Shown piece after piece: positions 51,436-59,800 of a stretch of 64,000 nt of DNA; positions within the stretch are counted from its first letter, which is position 1; the number at the start of each line of letters is the position of its first letter. Origin of the DNA: Eubacteriales bacterium (GTDB lineage Bacteria; Bacillota; Clostridia; Lachnospirales; Lachnospiraceae); the NCBI GenBank assembly GCA_030536555.1, contig JAUNPU010000004.1, positions 62,001-126,000 of the forward strand, given 5' to 3'. The notes beneath the pieces were generated by a model, which searched no databases, had not been told where the DNA came from, and was given only the letters and a program-made list of their open reading frames with translations. Position numbers and translations under genes: made by a program.

Positions 51436-52401
51436 TCAGTCAAATACCACCTGGCCGTGGTCAAACACCAGCTTGCCGTCAAGCTCAATGCTCGGATCCT
51501 TGAACATCATATCAATGTGAAGGATAAAGTCCTGATTGTCGGTCTCGTTGTTTCCAAGTGCCACATGAACGTAGCCGCTGCAGCCCTCGTCCTCCAGCAT
51601 TCTTCCGCAAAGAGATGCATCCGGGTTCAGACCGATTCCAATCTCGCCTACTCTGTACATTCTCGGGTCATAAACCTTAGCCAGCTCCTCGGCAAAACGT
51701 TTCGCTTCTTCGCCGCCCTCAATCTTCGTTACAAAGCTGTTCTCCACATAGATGGTGATTGGTTCCTTCAGTACGCCCATTGCCGGATGAGTAATGCTGC
51801 CGTCCACAACGATCTTACCATGTGCGGTTCCCGGGATCGCGCCGGATGCCATCTCGATATCAGGCGGAGAGCAGGTCTCACCAGGATTTCTGACCATGCC
51901 ATACTGCGGGAACAGCTTGTGTCCCTTTATGCTTGCGTAGTAATCGGTTCCGGCATCGGAGGTGATATGTACCTGGTCGCCATCCTTCATGCTCTTTAAC
52001 AGCTGGTCTACATACTTTCTGTCTGCCTCAAAGTCTGTGTACAGACCGCCGCGCTCCAGCATCTCCAGGCTGTAGTCACAGCAGTTTAAATCTCTGGCAC
52101 CTGCAGCACACGCGTCTCTTCTGGCATGGCTATGCGACAGTGAAAACTTTGTGGCACGAAATATTACGTCCGCTTTCAGCATTGCTGCTGCAACAAGTGC
52201 GGTTGGCTCCTCCCCGTGCATTTTTCTCGGTTCCATCATAATCATGGACTTGTTCGGGAACTCCTCTGCCGCATCCCACAGAGCCATGCCGATCTCAAGG
52301 CTGTCTGTATCTGTCACAATCAGGATGTTTTCCTCTGGCTGACAGTTTGCACAGATTGTCAGCAGTCTTCTGCACGCTTCATAAATTTTCTTTTCTGCCA
52401 T
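51436..52401 (-). CDS. M29 aminopeptidase/NicX-like metalloenzyme
   Basis: 321 residues from the ATG at 52401, seven bases after GGAGGAG; the longer in-frame start at 52458 overlaps an operator and is rejected. The family includes thermophilic aminopeptidase T and the ring-cleaving dioxygenase NicX. Conserved metal-site residues visible are Glu in PGETCSPPD, His in GYVHVALGNN and His-Asp in LHIDMMFKDP. The actual activity is open: peptidase, amidase or dioxygenase-like. It is the first gene of the LacI-controlled operon. Confidence 0.75.
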   Translation of the reverse strand: MAEKKIYEACRRLLTICANCQPEENILIVTDTDSLEIGMALWDAAEEFPNKSMIMMEPRKMHGEEPTALVAAAMLKADVIFRATKFSLSHSHARRDACAAGARDLNCCDYSLEMLERGGLYTDFEADRKYVDQLLKSMKDGDQVHITSDAGTDYYASIKGHKLFPQYGMVRNPGETCSPPDIEMASGAIPGTAHGKIVVDGSITHPAMGVLKEPITIYVENSFVTKIEGGEEAKRFAEELAKVYDPRMYRVGEIGIGLNPDASLCGRMLEDEGCSGYVHVALGNNETDNQDFILHIDMMFKDPSIELDGKLVFDHGQVVFD

Positions 52402-52458
52402 TTTGCATCTCCTCCATTGTTCTATGACATGTTTGTTTTTTAAGCAACGCCATTGCAT

Positions 52459-52470
52459 CTACTCGTGTAA
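52459..52470. promoter_or_regulatory. LacI-type auxiliary operator in the 5' leader
   Basis: CTACTCGTGTAA, one mismatch from TTACTCGTGTAA, lying about 125-150 bp downstream of the promoter operator and 58 bp before the first gene. It suits DNA looping or roadblock repression. Confidence 0.65.
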
Positions 52471-52594
52471 CTGAGACTGTTAAAAAAATTCAGCTGTATT
52501 TTCTTGCTGATTCATGTGGTATTCTCACATAATTTACATTATTCATTTCAGTTCCGCTTGTTTTTTGTGCAAATTGCTTTGCTTTGATGATGTA

Positions 52595-52623
52595 ACTATA
52601 TCACAGTTGGTTACTCGTGTAAA
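52595..52623 (-). promoter_or_regulatory. Promoter of the M29-PLP-Liv-dehydrogenase operon
   Basis: On the minus strand TTTACA (52618-52623), 17-bp spacer, TATAGT (52595-52600). The leader is about 190 nt. Confidence 0.7.
52611..52622. promoter_or_regulatory. LacI-type operator overlapping the -35
   Basis: TTACTCGTGTAA, a 4-4-4 palindrome with TTAC/GTAA arms, overlapping the -35 and spacer of the catabolic operon promoter. The same motif overlaps the -35 of the thrE-lacI promoter. Confidence 0.75.
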
Positions 52624-52684
52624 TAGTTTTTTAAAAAAAATTTGAATTTTTTTAAAGGAGCGGTTTTCACCGCTCCCTGTTCGC

Positions 52685-53674
52685 TTATGCACTCTCCCGG
52701 ATAGACAGAGAGACATTGATATAGCAGCTTTCAGGATGACCGCCATTGATCAGCTGGAGCATGGTATTTACCAGCTGCTCGGAAAAGTCCTCCTTGGAGA
52801 AATCCACGCTGGTCAGCTGCGGAGACAGCATGTCCGACAGATAGGTATTGTCCATGCCAACCACCGCCATATCCTCGGGAATCCGCAGACCGAGCTTTCG
52901 TACATACTGCATGATATGCCCTGCCAGATAATCATCTCCCGCTATGATCGCTGTAGGAGCCTTCTTCTCCCCACTGTAAATGCGGTCAAAGATTTCCGCC
53001 ATCACGCTGCTCAGCGTGTCTGTGTTTCGAAGCACGCTGCTTTCATCGTACTCCAACCCGAAGGTCTGCATCGCCTCCCGGAACGCAAGCTCCCGAAAGC
53101 CCTTCTCCGGACTTACATGATAGCGCAGCGGCGGCACCAGCAGAATTCGATTATGCCCCCGTGTGCTCAGATAGCTGACCGTCTTCATCACACTGCCGTA
53201 AATATCCGGCGCCACCGTTACAATATTGCTCTCCAGATGAGAATACTTTCTGGTCTGATACAGCACCAGCGGAATACCAGTGGCCGCAATCTGATTCAGC
53301 TGTGCAGCCTTATAGCGATTTGAAAGCATGAAGATACCGTCAAAACGCCCCTCAATCAGCATCTGGATAAAGTCGTCTCCATCCCGGCTGTAGCAATGAG
53401 ATACAAAATATCCCCGGTCAAAAAACTTCTTCTCCGCCACCTCCAGCCAGTCGTTGCGCAGGTTGTCGCATACAAATGCGATCTGCATAGACCGGTTGGT
53501 TTTCAGGCTTCTGGCATGCAGGTTCGGTCTGTACTGCAATTCCTCTATGGCGCGCCTGACTGCCAGCGTCTTCTCCTCACTGACATACTTTGTCTGATTA
53601 ATCACATAGGAAACCACCGCCGGTGACACCCCTGCCAGCCTGGCTACATCGTTTCTTGTTACTTTCCCTCCCAT
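52685..53674 (-). CDS. LacI-family transcriptional regulator
   Basis: 329 residues from the ATG at 53674 (five bases after AAGGAG); a longer start at 53722 lacks support. The helix-turn-helix VTRNDVARLAGVSPAVVSYV is at residues 5-24, followed by the hinge region and a periplasmic-binding-type effector domain. It sits 89 bp after the split exporter genes, probably in the same transcript. Three copies of a palindromic motif at the promoters on both sides mark it as the local repressor. The effector is unknown, presumably the imported substrate. Confidence 0.9.
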   Translation of the reverse strand: MGGKVTRNDVARLAGVSPAVVSYVINQTKYVSEEKTLAVRRAIEELQYRPNLHARSLKTNRSMQIAFVCDNLRNDWLEVAEKKFFDRGYFVSHCYSRDGDDFIQMLIEGRFDGIFMLSNRYKAAQLNQIAATGIPLVLYQTRKYSHLESNIVTVAPDIYGSVMKTVSYLSTRGHNRILLVPPLRYHVSPEKGFRELAFREAMQTFGLEYDESSVLRNTDTLSSVMAEIFDRIYSGEKKAPTAIIAGDDYLAGHIMQYVRKLGLRIPEDMAVVGMDNTYLSDMLSPQLTSVDFSKEDFSEQLVNTMLQLINGGHPESCYINVSLSIRESA

Positions 53675-53762
53675 TTCTTCTCCTTCCCCTGCTCGCCTTA
53701 CATTTGCATCGTTTCTGCTCACAGGTCAATATCATTTCGTTCGTATTACTTCTTCCAGGCAG

Positions 53763-54221
53763 TCATATCTCCACAAATGGTGCCAGCCATTTGCAGCTTC
53801 GCAGCACCGCCCGCGCAAGGTAAGATGCCACTATGATGCCAAGGGCAATTGCCCCTGCCTCCCCCAGCACCTGATTGGACGCGGTTCCAAACTCCGTAAA
53901 CTGCCGCTGCACCAGATAGTACATGGTATAATACAAATCTCCTCCCGGGATCTCCGGAATCAGCATCGGCACAAGCAGAAGCACCACCGGTGTTTTCAGA
54001 ACGCGGGCCAAAAGCTCGCTTAAGGATGCCACGAACAGGCTGGAAAAAAACAGCCCCATCAAAAGATCATAGCCGGCATGACGGCTCAGCAGATACACTG
54101 CCCAGCCTGCAGCTCCGCCAAAGGCAATCCACAGAATCTTGCGGTCGGAAATACCAAACAACACCGCAAAGCATACAGAGCCCACCATTCCCATGAAGGT
54201 CTGCACCAGATCATGCATCAT
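53763..54221 (-). CDS. Threonine/serine exporter, ThrE_2 (DUF3815) half
   Basis: 152 residues with about five hydrophobic segments; GGAAGWAVYLL, PVVLLLVPMLIPEIPGGDLYYTMYYLV and LGEAGAIALGIIVAS are the pattern of the ThrE C-terminal half encoded as a separate gene. It joins with the next gene to form one transporter. The start overlaps the stop of that gene by 4 bp (ATGA). Confidence 0.9.
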   Translation of the reverse strand: MMHDLVQTFMGMVGSVCFAVLFGISDRKILWIAFGGAAGWAVYLLSRHAGYDLLMGLFFSSLFVASLSELLARVLKTPVVLLLVPMLIPEIPGGDLYYTMYYLVQRQFTEFGTASNQVLGEAGAIALGIIVASYLARAVLRSCKWLAPFVEI

Positions 54222-55024
54222 AACGCACCTCCCAAAATCACCACGGCTGCAAAGCCCATGGCCACCGCCACCGCCTTCAAAAGCGCTTCACACATATTCA
54301 GAAGACCGCTGATCATATCTCCATTGATCATATCTCTCAGAGAGTTCGTCAGCTGAATACCCGGAATCACCAGCATAATATTGCCGATCATGATCTTATC
54401 CGCATGCACTCCCAGCCCCAGCCGCACCAGAAGCAGCACTGCAACACCCGTCACAGCGCAGCAAATCATGTTCTGCACAATGCTGTTCAGCTTCAAGAAA
54501 GAGCTCCAGTAGATCATCCCGTATAACACCAGCCCGGACAGCGCCGCTGCCAGACCATCCTGCCAGTTCCCGCCAAAAAAAATGGAAAGAGAGGCAGAAA
54601 TCAGAAGATACATCCAGGGTTCCAGAACGGACAGCGCCTTTTTCCTCTCCCGCAGGCAGGCAATCTCCCGATTCAGCTCCTGAACAGGCAGCGGCTCTGC
54701 GCAGATCTTTCTGGAAAGGGCGTTAATCTGCGCCACCTTCCCGAGATCCGTTCCCCGCTCCTTAATCCGTCTGGTCTGTGTCAATCCGCTTCCGTCCGCA
54801 CGAAAAGCCGTCACAATGATGCTGGAGGTGATGCTGAACACGTCTGAGCGCACAAAGCCATAGGCGGCGCAAAGCCTGGTGACCGTATCCTCCACCCGGC
54901 ACACCTCTGCCCCGTGCATCAGCAGCAGCTCTCCCAGATCCAGGATCGCACTCAGGCAGCATTCGCTTTCCCAGCTGGAATTGCCTCCCTGACTGCCCTC
55001 CTGCAACGTATTTGCCTCTTCCAT
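54218..55024 (-). CDS. Threonine/serine exporter, ThrE (DUF1212) half
   Basis: 268 residues. The N-terminal cytoplasmic part contains LGELLLMHGAEVCRVEDTV and is followed by five membrane segments from about 125. It corresponds to the N-terminal half of ThrE, which exports threonine and serine in Corynebacterium. The gene begins after AAAGGAGAATGCGATTCT and is preceded by a consensus promoter with the LacI-type operator in its -35. Co-regulation with the Liv importer suggests exchange or overflow of an amino acid made in the pathway. Confidence 0.9.
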   Translation of the reverse strand: MEEANTLQEGSQGGNSSWESECCLSAILDLGELLLMHGAEVCRVEDTVTRLCAAYGFVRSDVFSITSSIIVTAFRADGSGLTQTRRIKERGTDLGKVAQINALSRKICAEPLPVQELNREIACLRERKKALSVLEPWMYLLISASLSIFFGGNWQDGLAAALSGLVLYGMIYWSSFLKLNSIVQNMICCAVTGVAVLLLVRLGLGVHADKIMIGNIMLVIPGIQLTNSLRDMINGDMISGLLNMCEALLKAVAVAMGFAAVVILGGAL

Positions 55025-55063
55025 AGAATCGCATTCTCCTTTTTCAAAGATACCTTTGCATCT

Positions 55064-55092
55064 AGTATAATTTCTTTAGTTACTCGTGTCAA
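55064..55092 (-). promoter_or_regulatory. Promoter of the thrE-thrE_2-lacI operon
   Basis: On the minus strand TTGACA (55087-55092), 17-bp spacer, TATACT (55064-55069). Confidence 0.8.
55080..55091. promoter_or_regulatory. LacI-type operator overlapping the -35 of thrE
   Basis: TTACTCGTGTCA, one mismatch from the operator at 52611-52622 and in the same position relative to its promoter. Confidence 0.7.
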
Positions 55093-55201
55093 CAGGAAAG
55101 CTGGCAGAAGTTGGTGGATAAAGCTGATGAAACAGGCAGTCGGGCATTTACCCTTTCCAATGACATTTATCAGACCGCCTGCAGTACCTCGCCCGGCGCA
55201 C

Positions 55202-55267
55202 AAAAGGGCTGCCGCCCGGCTGGGCATATCAGAATGTGATATGCTCTCAGCCAGGGAGACAGCCCTT
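55202..55267 (-). terminator. Terminator of the DUF1292 gene
   Basis: On the minus strand AAAGGGCTG ... CAGCCCTTTT with an internal GGCTG...CAGCC and ATATCA/TGATAT extension. It is a long, mostly paired hairpin ending in TTTTG. Confidence 0.75.
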
Positions 55268-55296
55268 TCTTCGTCGTATCCTGCGGTTGTGTGCGC

Positions 55297-55626
55297 TTAC
55301 TCAGCGTCATCCTCGCCGATCAGCTCGTCATACTCCTGATCGTCTAACAGCTGGTCAAATGCATCTGCAACGATCTCATACTCATCGTCATCCTCGATGT
55401 TCTCCAGGCTCGGATTGCCCTCAGCATCCTCGGAATAGCGGTACAGATATACCTCGCCTTCCTCAGCCTCTTCGCCTTCCATCGGAAGCAGAGCAATGTA
55501 CTCTCTCTCTCCAGCGTCAAAGATCGTCAGGACAACGCACTCCAACTCGCTGCCATCATCCAGGGTCAGGGTAACGGTCATCTCTTCCTGTTCCATTGCT
55601 TCATCTACGTTCGGATTCTGTGCCAT
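55297..55626 (-). CDS. DUF1292 acidic protein
   Basis: 109 residues, very acidic (C-terminal half rich in Glu/Asp), containing MTVTLTLDDGSELECVVLTIFDAG and EYIALLPM, the DUF1292 pattern found in many Firmicutes, often near the yrzL/ruvX genes. The function is not known. It is a short single gene with its own terminator. Confidence 0.88.
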   Translation of the reverse strand: MAQNPNVDEAMEQEEMTVTLTLDDGSELECVVLTIFDAGEREYIALLPMEGEEAEEGEVYLYRYSEDAEGNPSLENIEDDDEYEIVADAFDQLLDDQEYDELIGEDDAE

Positions 55627-55749
55627 ATCAGTACCTCTTTCTACATTCAGTCTGTGTGATAGTTTGCAGCGTCACAGCGGCTCATTCCCGTCCGCCTGTG
55701 TGCTGTCTTACAAGTACCACTTTAGCAGAATCCGCCTGCAAAATCAAGA

Positions 55750-56274
55750 CTAATATTCAATGCCTTCCCGCGCCGGAATCCCTTCCGCAAACGGATGCTT
55801 TCTCAGGCAGACCTCTGACACATAATCCGCCATAGATACCAGTGTTTCCGACGGATTCCGCCCCGTCATCACCACCTCCAGCGACTCCGGTCTGTCTTTT
55901 AAGAATTCCACCACTTCCGTCTCCGGCACCATCCCGTAATTGCAGGAAGCCATCAGCTCGTCCAGCACCAGCACATCATATCCACCTTCCACTGCCTCCC
56001 GGACCGCATTTCGAAACCGCTCCGTAAAGTAAGCAGCCGCCTCCCGCTTCTGCTCCTCATTCATCCGAAACACAAACCCGAAGGTCCGGTCACAGGGCAC
56101 CACCCGGATTCCCGGAATCTGCCGCAGCACCGACACCTCCCCCGAGTCCTCCGTCTTCAGAAACCGCACGATCAGCACCCGCAACCCGCGCCCCGCAGCC
56201 CGCACCGCCAGCCCAACCGCCGCCGAAGTCTTCCCCTTCCCGTCACCACAATATATATGGACACATCCTCTCAT
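55750..56274 (-). CDS. cobO: Cob(I)yrinic acid a,c-diamide adenosyltransferase
   Basis: 174 residues from the ATG at 56274 (MRGCVHIYCGDGKGKTSAA). The P-loop GDGKGKTS lies at residues 9-16, and DVLVLDELMASCNYG and EVVMTGRN are typical of CobO/BtuR. It adenosylates the cobalt of corrinoids using ATP, giving the coenzyme B12 form. A continuous reading frame extends upstream to 56517 but runs through the repeat array and is not part of the gene. There is no other cobalamin gene nearby. Confidence 0.93.
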   Translation of the reverse strand: MRGCVHIYCGDGKGKTSAAVGLAVRAAGRGLRVLIVRFLKTEDSGEVSVLRQIPGIRVVPCDRTFGFVFRMNEEQKREAAAYFTERFRNAVREAVEGGYDVLVLDELMASCNYGMVPETEVVEFLKDRPESLEVVMTGRNPSETLVSMADYVSEVCLRKHPFAEGIPAREGIEY

Positions 56275-56711
56275 GCGCTTGCTTTCCTGCCTTTCTTTGC
56301 TGTTACCTGCCCTAAAGTGTCCCCAACGTTTCCTGCGTCCGGTTTGTGCATTTTTAAACGTGGAGTTTGGACAATTTTTTGCAAAATCATTAAAAATTAT
56401 CCAAAACCATGACGAACAACCTGCTTTCGGGTCAAAAAACACCTGAAAGCGAGGCTGTTTGGACAATTTTAGCCGATTTCGTAGAAAATTATCCAAAAAT
56501 CCGGAAGTTTTGGACAATTAAACCGTGATTTGAAGAAAATTATCCAAAATATGCTTTATGTCAACCGTTCAAACCTCAAAATCCCTGTCTTCAAGGAAAG
56601 TTTGGACAATTTTTTGATATTTTCCCATTTATTGTCCAAAACCATATCAAGAGCTTCCTCGTCCCCGCGCGACCTGGGTGCCCCACCGTGCAGTCCGTCA
56701 CACAGCCCACT
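56275..56711. other. Long gap between cobO and the helicase gene
   Basis: It holds the repeat array Y (56367-56639) and little else; no gene or clear promoter is seen. Confidence 0.6.
56367..56639. repeat. Four-unit inverted-repeat array (TTGGACAATT), copy Y
   Basis: Left/right half-sites begin at 56367/56395, 56459/56487, 56510/56538 and 56602/56630. Left-to-left spacings are 92, 51 and 92 bp, almost the same as in copy X (81, 52, 93). The words GAGGCTGTTTGGACAATT, AAAATTATCCAAAAATC and TATGTCAAC occur in the same places in both copies. Confidence 0.85.
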
Positions 56712-58562
56712 CTACACCCCCTTCAAATACTCCTCCACAAACCGCGACCTCTCCTGCGCTCTCCCATACCGTTCCTTCGTATAGCACACATGCAGCCGGT
56801 CCTTCGCCCGGGTCATCGCCACGTAGAACATCCGCCGCTCCTCCTCCAGGTCCGCCTCCAGCACGGCCTTGTGGTGGGGCGTCACCCGCTCATTGGCATC
56901 CAGAATGTACACCACCGGGAACTCCAGCCCCTTGGAGCTGTGCATGGTCATCAGCGTCACACAGTCCAGCTGCCGGTCCCGGTGGGCTGCCTGTTCCTTC
57001 AGCTGCTTCCCGTACTCCGCCATATGCTGGAACCAGCCGTCCATGGTCTTATACCCGGCGGCGCTCTCCTGCAGCTGGTCCGCCACCTCCAGAAGCTCCT
57101 CCGCCTTCATCCTCCGGTACTGGGCATACTCTCTCAAGTAATCATCGTACCCCACTGCCTTGCGGATATAGTTGACCGCCGCCACCGGAGCCAGCTTCCC
57201 GATCATTTTCAGGTCATACTCCAGTTGCTCGATCCGCTCCACCATCCAGTCCCGGTCCTGATACCAGGACTTCACGCTGTCCCAGGAGATCACCTGTCCC
57301 TCCAGGGCTTCCCGGTTCACGAACCGCTTGGGCCGGTTGATGATCCGGACCACCTCCGCCCGCTTCGCCTGCCGGTGCTTCGCCAGCTCGTCCCCGGCGA
57401 TTCTGATGTACGCCAGAATGTCCCGGGTGATCCAGTGCTCGTAGAGATTGGGCAGAGCATCCCGCATCTGAAACGGAATATTGTACTCCATCAGCCGCTC
57501 CATCAGAAGCCTTGGCTCCATGTTGGTCCGGTACAGCACCGCAATGTCCGACAGATGATATCCCATCCGCACATAATCCTGAATCTCCTCCACGATGCCC
57601 CGGGTCTCCGCCTGGGCGTCCGCCCACACCGTAGTGGCAATCGGCCGTCCGGCACCCCTGGCTGCATGGATTTCCTTCTCATACCGGGTCCGGTTGTGGG
57701 CGATCAGCCGGCTGGCTGCATCCACAATCGTCGCCGTGGAGCGGTAGTTTATCCCCAAAAGGGCCCGCTTTGCCTGGGGATAATCCTTCTCAAAGCCCAG
57801 CATGATCTCCGGTCTCGCTCCCCGGAACCGGTAAATGGACTGATCGTCATCTCCCACGATGAACAGATTGTCCTCCGGCGCCGCCAGCATCCGCATGATC
57901 TCATATTGTACCCGGTTGATGTCCTGAAATTCATCGATCAGGATAAACCGGTACTTTCTCTGCCATGCCGCCAGAATGTCCTTCCGCTCCCGAAACAGCT
58001 CATAGCACATCACCAGCATGTCATCAAAATCCAGCAATCCCTGAGCAATCAGCCCCTGCTCATAGCCCCGGTACAGCTTCTTAAATATTTCCTCCGAACA
58101 GTTCTTCGCATAGTAATGGTCCAGATTCATCATTTCTCCCTTTACCATGCTGATTTCCGACAGGATCGAGGCGGTAAATTCCGCCTCATCCTCCACGTCG
58201 ATGTGATACCGGTCGATCATGTCCCGTATCATCCGGACCCGCTGCTCCTCCCGCACGATGTTGGAGGCGTCATAGCGATAGGCATGCTTCAAAATGCTGA
58301 AGAACACCGCATGGAACGTCCCGAAACTGACCGGCAGCCGCCTGCCCTCCATCAGCTTCCCGAACCGCTCCTTCATCTCCTCTGCCGCCGCCTTGGTGAA
58401 GGTGATCACCAGGATGCTGCCCGGATCCACGCCATAGTGCTCCACCAGGTATTTCACCCGGTGAGTGATCACCGTGGTCTTGCCGGATCCCGGTCCCGCC
58501 AGCACCATCATCGGTCCCTCAAAGTGATGAATCGCCTGTAACTGTGTTTCATGAAATGCCAT
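56712..58562 (-). CDS. UvrD/PcrA-like ATP-dependent DNA helicase
   Basis: 616 residues from the ATG at 58562; a TTG six bases upstream is also possible. Superfamily 1 motifs: I LAGPGSGKTTVIT, Ia ITFTKAAAEEM, II LIDEFQDI, III VGDDDQSIYRFRGA, IV-V LGINYRS and MTMHSSKGLEFPVV, VI YVAMTRAKDRL. It unwinds DNA in repair or in resolving transcription conflicts. At 616 residues it is shorter than PcrA/UvrD (700+), lacking part of the C-terminal region, as in several clostridial paralogues. Confidence 0.92.
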   Translation of the reverse strand: MAFHETQLQAIHHFEGPMMVLAGPGSGKTTVITHRVKYLVEHYGVDPGSILVITFTKAAAEEMKERFGKLMEGRRLPVSFGTFHAVFFSILKHAYRYDASNIVREEQRVRMIRDMIDRYHIDVEDEAEFTASILSEISMVKGEMMNLDHYYAKNCSEEIFKKLYRGYEQGLIAQGLLDFDDMLVMCYELFRERKDILAAWQRKYRFILIDEFQDINRVQYEIMRMLAAPEDNLFIVGDDDQSIYRFRGARPEIMLGFEKDYPQAKRALLGINYRSTATIVDAASRLIAHNRTRYEKEIHAARGAGRPIATTVWADAQAETRGIVEEIQDYVRMGYHLSDIAVLYRTNMEPRLLMERLMEYNIPFQMRDALPNLYEHWITRDILAYIRIAGDELAKHRQAKRAEVVRIINRPKRFVNREALEGQVISWDSVKSWYQDRDWMVERIEQLEYDLKMIGKLAPVAAVNYIRKAVGYDDYLREYAQYRRMKAEELLEVADQLQESAAGYKTMDGWFQHMAEYGKQLKEQAAHRDRQLDCVTLMTMHSSKGLEFPVVYILDANERVTPHHKAVLEADLEEERRMFYVAMTRAKDRLHVCYTKERYGRAQERSRFVEEYLKGV

Positions 58563-58573
58563 AGCCAACTTCC

Positions 58574-59692
58574 TTACTGTCCGTCAAATACCGCCGACAC
58601 ATCCTTCATCAGCTCCGCAATCGGCAGATGCTGCGGGCAGATCTTCTCACATTTTTTACATCCGATACAGTCAGCCGCCTTTCCGTGCTTCGCCGTATAG
58701 TTGGGATAATAGCCGGTGGCATTGGACTTGCCGCCGTACTGCTTATACTGATTGTACAGTGCAAAATACTCCGGAATGGCAATCTGCTTCGGGCAGCCCT
58801 CCACGCAGTAGCGGCAGCCGGTACAGCCTACGGCAATGCTGGAATTCAGGATCTCCGTCACCTTTCCGATCAGCGCCAGTTCCTCTTTCTTCAAAGGCTG
58901 AAAGTCCTTCATATAGCTTAAATTGTCCTTCATCTGTGCCAGATCCGACATGCCGGACAGCACCATGATCACCCCGTCCAGACTTGCCGCATAGCGAATC
59001 GCCCAGGAAGCCACCGACTGCTCCGGCGCATAGTCCTTCAGAAGCTTCTCGGCCTCCTCCGGCACATTGGCAAGGGTGCCGCCCTTCACCGGCTCCATGA
59101 CGATGACCTCCTTGCCATACTTCCGGCACACCTCATAGCACTTCCGCGACTGGATGTAGGGACTCTCCCAGTCCAGATAGTTGAGCTGAAGCTGGACAAA
59201 TTCCACCTCCGGATGCTTCTGAAGAATCACCTCCAGAAGCTCTGCATCTGCATGGAAGGAAAATCCCAGCCGCTTAATCTTCCCCTCCGCCTTCTTCTGA
59301 GCTGCAAAGGAAAATGCATCCAGCCGCTCCGCCACCTCATAGTAGGCTCTGGACATATTGTGAAGCAGGTAGTAGTCAAAGTATTCCACCCCGCACTTCT
59401 CCAGCTGCTCATCAAAGATCCGCGGCATGTCCTCCTTCTCCTTCAAGTGGCTCAGAGGCAGCTTATCCGCCAGCAGAAAACGCTCTCTGGGATACCGCTC
59501 CACCAACGCCTTTCTCACCATCACCTCACTGACGTACTTGTGGTACATATATGCCGTGTCAAAGTAGCAGAAGCCCTGCTCCAGATAGGCATCCACCATC
59601 TCGCACACCGCATCCAGGTTCACGCTGGTCGCATCCTCCGCATCACAAAGCGGCAGCCGCATGGTTCCAAATCCAAGCTTTTTCATCTCCAT
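58574..59692 (-). CDS. Aldo/keto reductase with two 4Fe-4S clusters
   Basis: 372 residues. The N-terminal AKR barrel starts MEMKKLGFGTMRLPL, with the catalytic Tyr region FDTAYMYHKYVSE and the Lys in LLADKLPL. The C-terminal extension carries CTGCRYCVEGCP and CIGCKKCEKICP, i.e. a 2x[4Fe-4S] ferredoxin-like domain. This fusion is common in anaerobes and probably uses ferredoxin-linked electrons. The physiological substrate is not known. It starts seven bases after GGAGG and 11 bp upstream of the helicase start. Confidence 0.92.
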   Translation of the reverse strand: MEMKKLGFGTMRLPLCDAEDATSVNLDAVCEMVDAYLEQGFCYFDTAYMYHKYVSEVMVRKALVERYPRERFLLADKLPLSHLKEKEDMPRIFDEQLEKCGVEYFDYYLLHNMSRAYYEVAERLDAFSFAAQKKAEGKIKRLGFSFHADAELLEVILQKHPEVEFVQLQLNYLDWESPYIQSRKCYEVCRKYGKEVIVMEPVKGGTLANVPEEAEKLLKDYAPEQSVASWAIRYAASLDGVIMVLSGMSDLAQMKDNLSYMKDFQPLKKEELALIGKVTEILNSSIAVGCTGCRYCVEGCPKQIAIPEYFALYNQYKQYGGKSNATGYYPNYTAKHGKAADCIGCKKCEKICPQHLPIAELMKDVSAVFDGQ

Positions 59693-59724
59693 ATCCTGTC
59701 CTCCTCTTTCCTTTCCATCGTGTT

Positions 59725-59781
59725 AAAAAGGCTGCACCCACCCGGAGTCCACTATCCAGTTGGTCACAGCCTTTTCTTTCT
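59725..59781 (-). terminator. Terminator of gltX
   Basis: On the minus strand AAGGCTGTGACC ... GGTGCAGCC followed by TTTTT, 20 bp after the gltX stop. Confidence 0.7.
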
Positions 59782-59800
59782 AAATTATACGGGTCCCCGA

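Noticed and set aside
56275..56517. N-terminal extension of CobO
   Set aside because: The extension is repeat array Y in translation; CobO homology begins at MRGCVHIYC.
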